Below, one piece after another: positions 15,286 through 24,017 of a stretch of DNA of 64,000 bases. The DNA is taken from NCBI GenBank assembly GCA_910577015.1, contig CAJTKU010000005.1:1-64000 (forward strand), read 5' to 3'. The DNA comes from an uncultured Lachnospiraceae bacterium. GTDB lineage: Bacteria > Bacillota > Clostridia > Lachnospirales > Lachnospiraceae. The notes beneath the pieces were generated by a model that did no database searches, was not told the origin of the DNA, and worked only from the letters and a program-made list of their open reading frames with translations. A program made the position numbers and the translations under genes. Every line of letters starts with the position of its first letter. The stretch's first letter is position 1.

Positions 15286-15798
15286 CTATTCAAAAACATA
15301 TTGATAGCAGCAGTCCTCTTTTGTAGTTCCCTCAATTATACACGTTTCTCCACTATCAACAAATCCATTAGCCTCATAAAACTTTCTGGCTTTCACATTA
15401 TCTTTAATGACCCATAAAATTATCTTTTGAACCCCCTTTTTTTCTGCCTGCCGAATGACCTGTTCTATCAGGCGCGTTCCTATTCCCTGGCCGACAAAAA
15501 AAGGCTCCACATATAATTCGGATATTTCCATTGTTTTTTCATCTACAAAGCGTCCGTTTATTACCCCTTTTACAATTCCATCATCATATAGATACATCCC
15601 CGCTAAAGTTTCAGGATGCCTGTTATACTCTTCATATAAATCAACAACCCGCATTTCGTTAAATGACACATAATCATTCTGAAAGATAGACCTGTAAGCA
15701 ACTCTTTTTCCAAAAATAATAATCTCAGCTATCCTGGGAATGTCCTGCTTATCAGCCCTCCTGATATTCTCCCTTATATCCGAATTTGAAATTACCAT
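15286..15798 (-). CDS. GNAT N-acetyltransferase
   Basis: 170 residues. The acetyl-CoA loop is ISELYVEPFFVGQGIGTRLIEQVIRQAEKKG, followed by KIILWVIKDNVKARKFYEANGFVDSGE, a classic GNAT ending. AAAGGAG precedes ATG 15798. The ~200 nt to the previous gene hold only a small ACCCGT/ACGGGT hairpin. It is followed on the same strand, upstream in its own reading, by the GH120 gene ending at 15801, so the two may share a transcript. Confidence 0.88.
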   Translation of the reverse strand: MVISNSDIRENIRRADKQDIPRIAEIIIFGKRVAYRSIFQNDYVSFNEMRVVDLYEEYNRHPETLAGMYLYDDGIVKGVINGRFVDEKTMEISELYVEPFFVGQGIGTRLIEQVIRQAEKKGVQKIILWVIKDNVKARKFYEANGFVDSGETCIIEGTTKEDCCYQYVFE

Positions 15799-15800
15799 AC

Positions 15801-17828
15801 TTATTTTTCTCCTTTTACATCCCTCAAATAACCCTGTGTCAAAGACATCGGCCCGGCGGTTATTTTATCCCTTTTTTCGCCAAAGTAGTCTTCGTCAAAA
15901 ACAATTCCGGTTCCATCCGGGTTTTCAAAGGCCTGTTCCGGTTCAAATGCCATGCCCAGCGTTTCGGAGGTTATCAGGGTTTCTTTCCCTTCAGGAAGAT
16001 ATTCGCCCAGATTGGTGTTTAACTTCCAAGTTCCGTCTTTTTCTGCAATTTCCAGGAAAATTTCATGTTCCGTGTCCACGGTAAAGTCTTTTTCCTTGTC
16101 GCACGGCAGCGCCCCGTTAAAAAACCGGTTTCCTTTCGTCCACACCGGCAGCGGCATGTAGTACCTGTCGCTGGGCTCGGAGCCCATGCCGCAGTAGCCC
16201 TCAAATTCCTTATCCCATTCCTCAAAAGTCTGATAACCGTCATAGGGTTTTGTCCCTGCCGTCAGATTAAAATCGTCCCATTGAGACGCCGGACTATTTT
16301 CCGACGCTTGTGTCAAAAATGGATGAACCTTCTGCTGGACAAATATATTATTGTAAAACCTCATGTCGCCGTGGAGGATTGTCATGAATCCTGCTATCTC
16401 TGTCCTGTGCGGAACATGGTAAGGCGTATAGCGGGGTGAGAACATCGTTTTTGCCCCGTTATTTACACCACACCCCACGCCTGCCAAAGAACCGGCAATC
16501 AGATTATGCACGATGGCAACGCCCTGTGTGGATAGTTTTAAGGCACGGGTGGAAAGCAGGATATTGTTGTCCACCAATGTCGGGCCGTGGGATACTTCTA
16601 TGAAAATATCCTCGCCCATCCCCATCATAGCCTCTTCATTCATAAGACTTTCATCGGGCAGGGTATTGTCGTGGAACAGGTTTCGGGTTACCCGGGTTCC
16701 CTGCGCCTGCCAGTCCAGCCACAGCCCGCGGGTACAGTGATGAATATGGTTTCTCCTGATTACCACATCAATCGCCGCGTGCATCTTAATCCCGCCGATT
16801 TCTGCCCCGGCAAGATTCTGGCGGTTGTTGATGTGATGGATATGATTATCCTCAATTACGGAAAACACGCCGCCAAGGTGTCCCACAATCCCTGTCTGCC
16901 CACAGTCGTGGATGTTGCACCGGCGGATTATATGCGAGCCAATCCTCTCTTTTGTCCAGCCTTCCGTCTGGGCCTGGCAGATGCAGTCGCGTTCCGTCTG
17001 GGTTCCGTCCTTATACTTCCATTTCAACCACTTATTGTCATTGCCCGGCTGTAAGTATTTGCCCAGAGAAATACCGCTGCACTTGGCATGAGATATGTCA
17101 CAGTCCTCTATAATCCATCCCTTGGACCAGTGGGGACCAATCATTCCTTCCTGATATGCCGTGGGCGGCGCCCACTGGGTTGCCGCTTTTGTCACGGTGA
17201 AACCGGAAAGCGTAAGATAGCCAACCCCCTCTTTTTCAGGATAGAAACAATTTTTTCGCACATTTATCTCCACACATTCCTTCCTTGGGTCATATTCATG
17301 AAAATTTGCATAGAGAACCGTCGTATCCGCTTCCGCGTCCTGCTCGGTATACCACGTATATACGGAAAAATCCGAATCCCATGAAGCTTTGGAACAAACC
17401 GGATTCTTCACCTTTTCAAGCGAATCCACCTCATACATTGCTTTGTCATTTAAGTACACTTCTCCCGTGTGCGCCGTCAAAAATGCAATGTACCAGTCGC
17501 CGCTTACAAGTGTTGTAAAAGGGTTGTAATCGCCAAACAGGCTGTTCGGCACGGCGCATTTCCAAACGCCGTCCCCAAACGGCTCCCAATCCGTAACCGG
17601 CTCCGCCCCTGTAATGACTGCCTTTCCTTTTTCCTCGGATTTGTATACAATTCTCGCCTCCTCACGTCCCGCATGAACAGGATTTACCGCCTCCCTGTAT
17701 ATGCCGGGAGCGACAATGACTACATCACCGGCTTTGGCAGTCTGCGCCGCTTCCTGAATGGTAACAAACGGCTTTTCTTTTGTTCCGTCTCCTGATATTC
17801 CGGCATTTACCGACACATAATATTTCAT
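15801..17828 (-). CDS. GH120 family beta-xylosidase (intracellular)
   Basis: 675 residues with no signal peptide, so it acts in the cytoplasm on imported xylo-oligosaccharides. The N-terminus (YYVSVNAGISGDGTKEKPFVTIQEAAQTAKAGDVVIVAPGIYREAV) and the parallel beta-helix core match GH120 enzymes such as Thermoanaerobacterium XylC. The expected catalytic pair is present: nucleophile D372 in GLWLDWQAQG and acid/base E411 in FIEVSHGP, in the same motifs as XylC. WSKGWIIEDCDI, GHLGGVFS and GGIKMHAAIDV are further family segments. AGGAGG precedes the start. An AraC regulator follows upstream and may control it. Confidence 0.88.
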   Translation of the reverse strand: MKYYVSVNAGISGDGTKEKPFVTIQEAAQTAKAGDVVIVAPGIYREAVNPVHAGREEARIVYKSEEKGKAVITGAEPVTDWEPFGDGVWKCAVPNSLFGDYNPFTTLVSGDWYIAFLTAHTGEVYLNDKAMYEVDSLEKVKNPVCSKASWDSDFSVYTWYTEQDAEADTTVLYANFHEYDPRKECVEINVRKNCFYPEKEGVGYLTLSGFTVTKAATQWAPPTAYQEGMIGPHWSKGWIIEDCDISHAKCSGISLGKYLQPGNDNKWLKWKYKDGTQTERDCICQAQTEGWTKERIGSHIIRRCNIHDCGQTGIVGHLGGVFSVIEDNHIHHINNRQNLAGAEIGGIKMHAAIDVVIRRNHIHHCTRGLWLDWQAQGTRVTRNLFHDNTLPDESLMNEEAMMGMGEDIFIEVSHGPTLVDNNILLSTRALKLSTQGVAIVHNLIAGSLAGVGCGVNNGAKTMFSPRYTPYHVPHRTEIAGFMTILHGDMRFYNNIFVQQKVHPFLTQASENSPASQWDDFNLTAGTKPYDGYQTFEEWDKEFEGYCGMGSEPSDRYYMPLPVWTKGNRFFNGALPCDKEKDFTVDTEHEIFLEIAEKDGTWKLNTNLGEYLPEGKETLITSETLGMAFEPEQAFENPDGTGIVFDEDYFGEKRDKITAGPMSLTQGYLRDVKGEK

Positions 17829-17931
17829 ACGCCAACCTCCTCGAAAGTGAATCGTTGCTTTTCATTTACTGTCATTATATATGATGACGAAACAATTTTT
17901 TTAACTTCAGCAGAAAAAAATTAACAAATCC

Positions 17932-17967
17932 GGATATAAAAGAGCGCTTCAAGTAATAAACGCCCTT
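17932..17967 (-). terminator. Terminator of the AraC-type regulator gene
   Basis: Ten-base-pair stem 17940-17949 / 17958-17967 (AAGAGCGCTT with AAACGCCCTT, two G-U pairs in RNA), followed on the minus strand by TTTTAT. It lies just after the stop at 17976. Confidence 0.65.
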
Positions 17968-17975
17968 TGTGCTTT

Positions 17976-19145
17976 TTAGAATACCGTACGCCGGTATTTT
18001 TCCCTGTATTCCTTTGGCGATAGCTGCAATTTTCTTTTAAAGGCCACGCTAAAGTGGCTCACGCTTTCAAATTGCAGGTATTCGGCAATTTCGCTGATTT
18101 TCCGCTCGGAGTATGCCAACATATCGCATGCCGCTTCCAGCTTTATCTTCGTCATATACTCCGAAATGGGGATTCCCTCGTGTTTTTTAAATAGTTTTTG
18201 CAGGTATTCCTTGGAAACCCCTGCTTTATTTGCAAGGTCTTCTATCGTCAGCTTTTGAAACCGTCCGGCTATGATAGCCCTCTTACACTCTGCAACATGC
18301 CGGTTCGGCGCTTCCCCGTATTTCTTTCTGTCCCGTACAAGCTTTGCCAGAAGAAGGTAACATTCTTTTAATACGCCCTGCATTTCCTCAATATCCTTAC
18401 AAGCTGCAACCTTTCGCAAAAACATGTCATTGTGCAGGAAGGCTTCACCTGAACCGATACCGCCTTCGATAGCAGCCCTTACCGCAAGAGATATGCCTGT
18501 AACCGTCATGTATTCTTCGTTCTTTTTTACATCTGCAATCACAACCGGATGCGGCAGCAACACGTCATGGATATGCTCCTTCAGGTACTCTACGTTTCCC
18601 TGCCGGATACAGCCGTGCAAAAACTCCTCCTCCACATATGTGTGATTTTTCTGGAAAGCATCCATTTGCCGTACTTCTTCTATGACCAGATTCTGCGCAG
18701 GCAAACCGGGCAGCATTTGTTCTTCGCAGACACTTGTTTTTTCCACCTTTTCATACAGAAGAAAACGGATAACATTCTGCGCATCCTCCATACGGCAGAC
18801 CGGATACTCCTCCATGCCGTTTCGGCGCATGAACCGCTTGCACTCCAAGGTATCCTGATGTCCATAGCAAAACGGACCTAACACATAGAAACCTGTTTCC
18901 TGCCTGCAGCCCCATGTGCCGATGGGCGCCTGCTCATGATAAGGAAGAAATACCTTGTCGCTTGCAGTAAGCCGGCTTTGTAATTCCCGAAACATTTTTT
19001 TGTCATACTCTGTTTCGGATAATTTTCCTACCCCAATTTCAGCACGCTTTTCCCAATTTCCTGCATATACCCGGATTGGCAGTCTTGTGAGCCGGTAAAT
19101 CAAATCTAAAACAGCATCTTCGTTTCTGTCTTTTTTATCTGACAT
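17976..19145 (-). CDS. AraC family transcriptional regulator
   Basis: ATG 19145 follows AAAGGA. The 389-residue protein has a long N-terminal sensory part (~1-285) of no recognised type and a C-terminal double HTH: IEDLANKAGVSKEYLQKLFKKHEGIPISEYMTKIKLEAACDML and KISEIAEYLQFESVSHFSVAFKRKLQLSPKEYREK. Such regulators with GH neighbours usually sense a sugar or its transport state. It lies just upstream of the GH120 beta-xylosidase in the same direction, so xylo-oligosaccharide response is a fair guess. Confidence 0.9.
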   Translation of the reverse strand: MSDKKDRNEDAVLDLIYRLTRLPIRVYAGNWEKRAEIGVGKLSETEYDKKMFRELQSRLTASDKVFLPYHEQAPIGTWGCRQETGFYVLGPFCYGHQDTLECKRFMRRNGMEEYPVCRMEDAQNVIRFLLYEKVEKTSVCEEQMLPGLPAQNLVIEEVRQMDAFQKNHTYVEEEFLHGCIRQGNVEYLKEHIHDVLLPHPVVIADVKKNEEYMTVTGISLAVRAAIEGGIGSGEAFLHNDMFLRKVAACKDIEEMQGVLKECYLLLAKLVRDRKKYGEAPNRHVAECKRAIIAGRFQKLTIEDLANKAGVSKEYLQKLFKKHEGIPISEYMTKIKLEAACDMLAYSERKISEIAEYLQFESVSHFSVAFKRKLQLSPKEYREKYRRTVF

Positions 19146-19174
19146 CAAAAATCCTTTCCCATCGGTTTTACATA

Positions 19175-20224
19175 TTATACCCGAACGGTTTTCAGAAAAG
19201 CGCTTCCCGCCTCGCTCTCCCTGAAAAAGGCAAGGCTCTCTTCGTGCCGGAGCATGTCAAGCAAGTCCTTTTTTAACAATTCCGGCATAAAACTCTCCTG
19301 CTTACTTTGCGGTATATGCCGGTACAGCGTCGTATCGCCTGTACGCCACGGTTTATCCGCGTTCTCAAGCATTCCCTTGAAAATACGGATTAACCCCTCT
19401 ACATCCCTCTCTTTGCAGTACACTTCCATGTAGGCGCTGAAGGCGCCGTATTCCCACAATTGAAGCGTTGTTACCGATTTGCTCAAAGTATCCGCCAAAA
19501 ACCGGGCATTCGCCATGTCCCCTTCTTGCAAGGCAATCACGGAAAGCCCTCCCAGCGCCTGCTGTATGTGGCCTGCCGCCGTAAGAAGCCTGTGCTCCAG
19601 CAGAAGTCTTGCTTCGGTATAATTACCCTGTTTCATATACAGGGAAATCCTTGCCTGTTTTGCCTCTTCTTCCTCCTGCGGCATTTTCTGTAAGATTTCT
19701 TCTGCTTTTGCAAGGCTGCCGTTATTAATATACTGGTAAAAAAGCTGTTCGCATGCTTTTTTGCTCAGGTAACCGTCCGCATGGGCGGCAACCCGTTCAA
19801 GCCAGCCGCAGATTTCTTTTTCATATTTTTCCCCTTCTTCCACGCCATCCGGCACAAATAGCATAAGCCCCTGCAGCGTGGACGCCAGCCCCAGAATCAA
19901 TTCATAGCAGTTTGGGTACTCCTTTATTTTCCGTCCCGCCTCGCAAAATCCCTGCTCAAAGCCTTGTTGTGCCGCTATCCTGCTGATTTCCTGTACCAGA
20001 CTGTCAATTTCTTTTTTATCCGGCTTCTCCTCAAAGGAAAGCAGGCTGTTTAAGTCCACGGAAAGCAGCCTTGCCAGAGGAACCAGCAGGGTAATATCGG
20101 GATAGGCCTGACCGCTTTCCCACTTGCACACCGCGGGCGCCGTTACCCCCAGCCTATCTGCCATTTCCTCCTGCGTCATGTTCCTTTCTTTTCTGTGCCG
20201 GCGGATTACTTCTCCTATCTGCAT
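19175..20224 (-). CDS. XRE-family HTH regulator with TPR-like helical domain
   Basis: ATG 20224 follows AAGGAGGT; an upstream extension lacks a ribosome site. The N-terminal ~65 residues are an XRE HTH (IGEVIRRHRKERNMTQEEMADRLGVTAPAVCKWESGQAYPDITLLVPLARLLSVDLNSLL). The remaining ~280 residues are helical and repeat-like (LAKAEEILQKMPQEEEEAKQARISLYMKQGNYTEARLLLEHRLL), as in TPR-containing regulators that bind peptides or proteins. The partner is unknown. Confidence 0.9.
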   Translation of the reverse strand: MQIGEVIRRHRKERNMTQEEMADRLGVTAPAVCKWESGQAYPDITLLVPLARLLSVDLNSLLSFEEKPDKKEIDSLVQEISRIAAQQGFEQGFCEAGRKIKEYPNCYELILGLASTLQGLMLFVPDGVEEGEKYEKEICGWLERVAAHADGYLSKKACEQLFYQYINNGSLAKAEEILQKMPQEEEEAKQARISLYMKQGNYTEARLLLEHRLLTAAGHIQQALGGLSVIALQEGDMANARFLADTLSKSVTTLQLWEYGAFSAYMEVYCKERDVEGLIRIFKGMLENADKPWRTGDTTLYRHIPQSKQESFMPELLKKDLLDMLRHEESLAFFRESEAGSAFLKTVRV

Positions 20225-20338
20225 ACGGTGACCTCCTTTGGATTTCCTGTTATCCTTATTATAAACAGAAGCCTCAGGCAGCACAATTGAGTAAAAATTA
20301 AGTAACGGGAAATAAAATTAACTGCCGTTCATTTTTAA

Positions 20339-21394
20339 TTACATACGGGTAACTTTTATCTTAAGCCCCGTCATCTCTTCCAGTATTTTTGCGCGGAAGT
20401 GATTATGAAAATATGCGTTCATGGGAACCTGTTCCCCATCTTTTAAGTAGTAGTACCCATTATGTACCGTTCCGTCATCCTCAAACGGGTAATCACAAAA
20501 ATCATAAGATATTTCATAAACACTGCCATCCGCCCCCGTAAAGCTATAATGCCATGCAGTGCCTTCCGTTTCTATTCCTTCTCTTTTCAATATCTCATAA
20601 AGCGTGCCAAAACTGACTCCATGTGAACTTCCGCACAAATCCTGATAAAATTCCAATTCGCCGTCTTCGGTTCCATCACGGGAAATGCCGATACAGTAAG
20701 GATAGTCCTGCAATGCCTCCTCAATTTCCTTTGCCGTAAACTGTTTCAACTGCTCTTCAAAACGGTAATCCAGACAGGCAAGCAGATATCCTTTACATGC
20801 CTCCGCAAAATCTTCTTTGGTAATCCCGTCCCGAAAAATTCTGAAACAGTCGCCGTCGTTTAAAACATAATCACATTTATTACGGAGGATACTCTCCATC
20901 TGCAAATCTACATTGATTCCTATACGATAACCCTTTTCCCTTGCAAACTTGGAAAAACTCTGCAATTCTCTAAAAAGCAGCTCCAATTCCTTTCTGTTTT
21001 CAAAAGATGCCGTGAGCCTGCATTCCAGCATCACGCCGCTGCTGTCTTCCAAAGAAAGCAGACGGCATCTGTCGTATTCCTGATATAAATATTGCAAAAC
21101 GGCAGAATCATAATCCGAGTCCAAACGATTTGACAATGATTCCATTCCCCAAAAATGGTTATCCAGTACATGAAACACAATTCCCGAATCATCCTGCATC
21201 CTGACTGTCCACAGATAATCCGTGTATCCGTCATCGCCTGTCACTTCCTCTGCCTCTCTGCTCACCGTAAACTTTTTCAAGCTATATGTATCTTTTAACA
21301 TTCGGATTATGTCATTCCGGTCATAATCTGTTACGCATCCTCCCATCAGCAGAACGCAACACAACAATACTATCAAAATATTTCTTTTTCTCAT
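20339..21394 (-). CDS. Putative lipoprotein of unknown function
   Basis: 351 residues with a lipoprotein signal: MRKRNILIVLLCCVLLMGGC, lipobox LMGGC with the lipidated Cys at 20. The mature protein mixes strands and helices (FTVSREAEEVTGDDGYTDYLWTVRMQDDSG, TAKEIEEALQDYPYCIGISRDG) with no recognised domain. It is followed by 16 nt and then the end of the spermidine-synthase-like gene on the same strand, so the two may be co-transcribed. Confidence 0.7.
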   Translation of the reverse strand: MRKRNILIVLLCCVLLMGGCVTDYDRNDIIRMLKDTYSLKKFTVSREAEEVTGDDGYTDYLWTVRMQDDSGIVFHVLDNHFWGMESLSNRLDSDYDSAVLQYLYQEYDRCRLLSLEDSSGVMLECRLTASFENRKELELLFRELQSFSKFAREKGYRIGINVDLQMESILRNKCDYVLNDGDCFRIFRDGITKEDFAEACKGYLLACLDYRFEEQLKQFTAKEIEEALQDYPYCIGISRDGTEDGELEFYQDLCGSSHGVSFGTLYEILKREGIETEGTAWHYSFTGADGSVYEISYDFCDYPFEDDGTVHNGYYYLKDGEQVPMNAYFHNHFRAKILEEMTGLKIKVTRM

Positions 21395-21410
21395 GGCTTT
21401 CTTCCACCCA

Positions 21411-23027
21411 TTATAAACTATTCAACAGTCCCTTTATGCCTTCTTCCTTATATATCTCCTTGTAATACCCGATTTCATCAAAAATCAGCTCATCAATCAC
21501 CTGCATCCCCAAAAGCTCCACGGCGGCACAATCGTCCGTCAGCAGATATTCGCCTTTTTCGTACCTTGTCATGCCTGCTTCCACCCTCTGCATCATGGAC
21601 TTAAGTCCGGCGTCCTCCAGCTTTTCTATCTCTACTGCAAACCCTTCCAACACCTTGGGATTTGCTGCGGCAAACAGTTCCCGGTTGGTGGAACCGGTTA
21701 CGTCCACCGTATACACATTGGGAAACACCGTGGCAATCGTATCCGAAAGATACTGGTTGATATTGCCCTCCTCTTCCGTGTGCATATTCATATTCACCAC
21801 CATGATGCCGTCTTCCTTCAGATGCTCTTTTACCAGCGTAAAAAACTCCAGCGACGACATCTGGAAGGGAATGGTAATGTCCTGATAAGCGTCTACCATA
21901 ATGACGTCATATTTTTCGTCTATGGCATTTAAAAATGCTCTGCCGTCATAGGTTGTGACAGTAATGTCAGAAGGCAAATCAAAATAGATTTCAGCCAAAT
22001 CCGTAATCTTTTCATCGATTTCCACGCCTTCAACGGATACGTTTCCAAAGTACTGCCTGCACTGCTTTGCAAACGTGCCCGTTCCCATGCCCAGCACCAA
22101 AATACCGGCGTCCTCCTTCTGGGTAAGATTCGCCATTACCGGCGCCGCGAGGGCATAATCATAATACATCCCCGTCAGGGAACCGTCTTTTTTCATGATG
22201 GACTGTACGCCGAAAAGCACATTGGTGGAAAGGATGACGCTGTCTTCATCCTCCTTTACCTGCAGATAGTTGTATATGGATTCGCCTTCAAATAACAGGT
22301 TTTCTTCCCAAAAAGCAAACCGGTTTCCCGCCCCTGCCGCACAGCTAAACAGGTACAGAACGATTCCGGCCGCACAGGATATCTTTTTCTTGCCCAGACC
22401 GCCAAATCCGGCGCTGATAAAATATACCAGGCCCAGCGCCAGCAGGATACCTGCAAATATCAAAAACGTTATGGAAGTGCCCACTGCCGGAATGGTGACA
22501 AAGGTAGGAACAAAAGTTCCGATAATGCTGCCGATGGTATTAAATGCATTCAGGGTTCCCACAGTCCTGCCGCTGTCGTCAAGACTGTCCACCGTATACT
22601 TTACCAGCGACGGCGTAACCGTGCCAAGTAAAAATAAGGGAAAAACAAAGATAACCATACATGCCAGAAATGCCGCCCAGATTAAAAAATTGTTGTTTAC
22701 CGCCAGTATGAGAATGCCTGATATGCCCAGTATAATATATTTTCCCAGAAAAGGAATGGCAGCAATCCACACCGCCGCAATTATCATGCGCATATACAGC
22801 CTGTCCGGATTGGGATTTTTGTCCGCGCTTTTGCCGCCCCAGACATTCCCTAACGCCATCGCTATCATGATGGTGCCGATAATAATGGTCCAGACAATCT
22901 GGGAAGAACTAAAATAAGGCGCCAGCAGACGGCTGGCACCCAATTCCACAGCCATGACGGACATACCCGCAAAAAATTCCGTCATATATAAATAAACCTT
23001 GTTTTTCAGTATCTTCTTCGTTTCCAT
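21411..23027 (-). CDS. Fused membrane/spermidine-synthase-like protein
   Basis: 538 residues. The first ~240 hold seven to eight transmembrane helices starting VYLYMTEFFAGMSVMAVELGASRLLAPYFSSSQIVWT, the start seen in fused MFS/spermidine synthase proteins. The C-terminal half is a class I methyltransferase-like fold: ILVLGMGTGTFAKQCRQYF, VEGVEIDEKI and YDVIMVDAYQDITIPFQMSS, as in aminopropyltransferases. Whether it makes polyamines is uncertain; these fusions are common and mostly uncharacterised. A palindromic repeat element sits just upstream of its start. Confidence 0.85.
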   Translation of the reverse strand: METKKILKNKVYLYMTEFFAGMSVMAVELGASRLLAPYFSSSQIVWTIIIGTIMIAMALGNVWGGKSADKNPNPDRLYMRMIIAAVWIAAIPFLGKYIILGISGILILAVNNNFLIWAAFLACMVIFVFPLFLLGTVTPSLVKYTVDSLDDSGRTVGTLNAFNTIGSIIGTFVPTFVTIPAVGTSITFLIFAGILLALGLVYFISAGFGGLGKKKISCAAGIVLYLFSCAAGAGNRFAFWEENLLFEGESIYNYLQVKEDEDSVILSTNVLFGVQSIMKKDGSLTGMYYDYALAAPVMANLTQKEDAGILVLGMGTGTFAKQCRQYFGNVSVEGVEIDEKITDLAEIYFDLPSDITVTTYDGRAFLNAIDEKYDVIMVDAYQDITIPFQMSSLEFFTLVKEHLKEDGIMVVNMNMHTEEEGNINQYLSDTIATVFPNVYTVDVTGSTNRELFAAANPKVLEGFAVEIEKLEDAGLKSMMQRVEAGMTRYEKGEYLLTDDCAAVELLGMQVIDELIFDEIGYYKEIYKEEGIKGLLNSL

Positions 23028-23115
23028 ATAGATGCCTCTTTCCTGTCAGCCTGTTCATAAAGCCGTACAGTAAATAGTATCAAATGAAGAACGTTTTCTG
23101 TCAAGTAGTATTTCC

Positions 23116-23313
23116 GTATTTTGAGGCTCCGGCTTTAGCGCCCTCGCCGGGGCAGGCATTTGTTCCAACAGGACACGTTCTCACTCGGGTAAAAACACAG
23201 CGGTACATAAGAGGTTGAAAGACAACCTCTAAGTACCGGTGTTTTTACACGGTCCTTTATGGAATCAAATGCCTGCCCCGGCAAGGGCTGCTAAAGCCAG
23301 AGCCTCAAAATAC
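23116..23313. repeat. Large palindromic repeat element, copy 1
   Basis: Outer arms 23116-23162 and 23266-23313 pair along ~47 bp with two mismatches and one bulge. Inside, TAAAAACA pairs with TGTTTTTA, GGTAC with GTACC, and AGAGGTTG with CAACCTCT, so the whole can fold as one nested hairpin. The inner block 23241-23267 is identical to the complement of 46332-46358 in copy 2, while the outer arms differ between copies. It fills the 299-nt gap between a GNAT gene and the spermidine-synthase-like gene. Confidence 0.85.
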
Positions 23314-23326
23314 TTTTCTGTGTATA

Positions 23327-23782
23327 TCACTGTAAATCCTTTGCCATGCACAGCGATTCCGGCATGTTCACATACGGGCCGTAATTGGATATTACCTGAA
23401 AGCCCAGTTTTTTATATACGGCACAGGACTCAGCCAATAACTCCCCTGTTTCCAGAATCATTCTTCTATATCCCAGTTCCGCAGCCCATTCCAGCAGCAG
23501 CGAGACAAGCCTGCTTCCTATTCCCTGACCCTGATATTCCATATGAACGAAAACCCTTTTTAATTCTGCCGTTTCGTCATCATATCTTCTTATAGCGCCG
23601 CCGCCTATCGCCTTGCCGTCTTCATATACCACTATCGCCTGCTTTATTTCATCCAGCCGGTTATATTTTTGGTATTTGCCTCTTTCTATTACTTTCCCGA
23701 CGCGTCTTTCCAAATCCATATCTAAAAGCCTGCAGTTTTCTATAAAATCCTCATTCCTGCCGTCCGTTCTGTGAAATTCCAT
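23327..23782 (-). CDS. GNAT N-acetyltransferase
   Basis: 151 residues. The acetyl-CoA site is ELKRVFVHMEYQGQGIGSRLVSLLLEWAAELG (Q-x-x-G-x-G), then MILETGELLAESCAVYKKLGFQVI. The C-terminal PYVNMPESLCMAKDL resembles PhnO/YjcF-like small GNATs. It is the last gene before repeat copy 1 and lies 28 nt after the small FeoB-associated gene, so it may be carried on the feo transcript. Confidence 0.88.
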   Translation of the reverse strand: MEFHRTDGRNEDFIENCRLLDMDLERRVGKVIERGKYQKYNRLDEIKQAIVVYEDGKAIGGGAIRRYDDETAELKRVFVHMEYQGQGIGSRLVSLLLEWAAELGYRRMILETGELLAESCAVYKKLGFQVISNYGPYVNMPESLCMAKDLQ

Positions 23783-23809
23783 TGCAATCGCCTCCGTCTG
23801 TCCTGAAAT

Positions 23810-23950
23810 TTAATGTCCGCAATGTCCCCCGCAGCGGCTGCAGTCGCCGCCGCACTGCAGGGATTTTCCTTTTTTCTTATCACGTATCATGCCGCGTATC
23901 ACAAAAGCTACGATACCGGCCAATGCAATCAATACTATTGCAGTTCCCAT
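23810..23950 (-). CDS. FeoB-associated Cys-rich membrane protein
   Basis: 46 residues from ATG 23950 (GAGGAG upstream): one N-terminal membrane helix (GTAIVLIALAGIVAFVIRGMI), a basic linker (RDKKKGKSLQ) and a Cys/His-rich tail C33-GG-DC37-SRC40-GGHC44-GH. This is the form of the small Cys-rich proteins found behind feoB in Firmicutes, thought to assist ferrous iron handling in place of FeoC. It follows feoB by ~67 nt. Confidence 0.9.
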   Translation of the reverse strand: MGTAIVLIALAGIVAFVIRGMIRDKKKGKSLQCGGDCSRCGGHCGH

Positions 23951-24017
23951 ATGCTTCTCTCCTCAGATATATCTTTAAAAGCGCTTGCAAAACCAGATAA
24001 CTATGCTGCTTTTATTT

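Noticed and set aside
15801..17828. Pectate lyase or other extracellular beta-helix enzyme
   Set aside because: No signal peptide. The N-terminus and both catalytic motifs (LDWQAQG, FIEVSHGP) match GH120 beta-xylosidase instead.
23239..23595. Open frame with FLHGPLWN-like start overlapping repeat copy 1
   Set aside because: It runs through the palindromic element and then antisense to a clear GNAT gene. Similar words appear in frames over copy 2 (46238-46513) only because the DNA repeat is shared.
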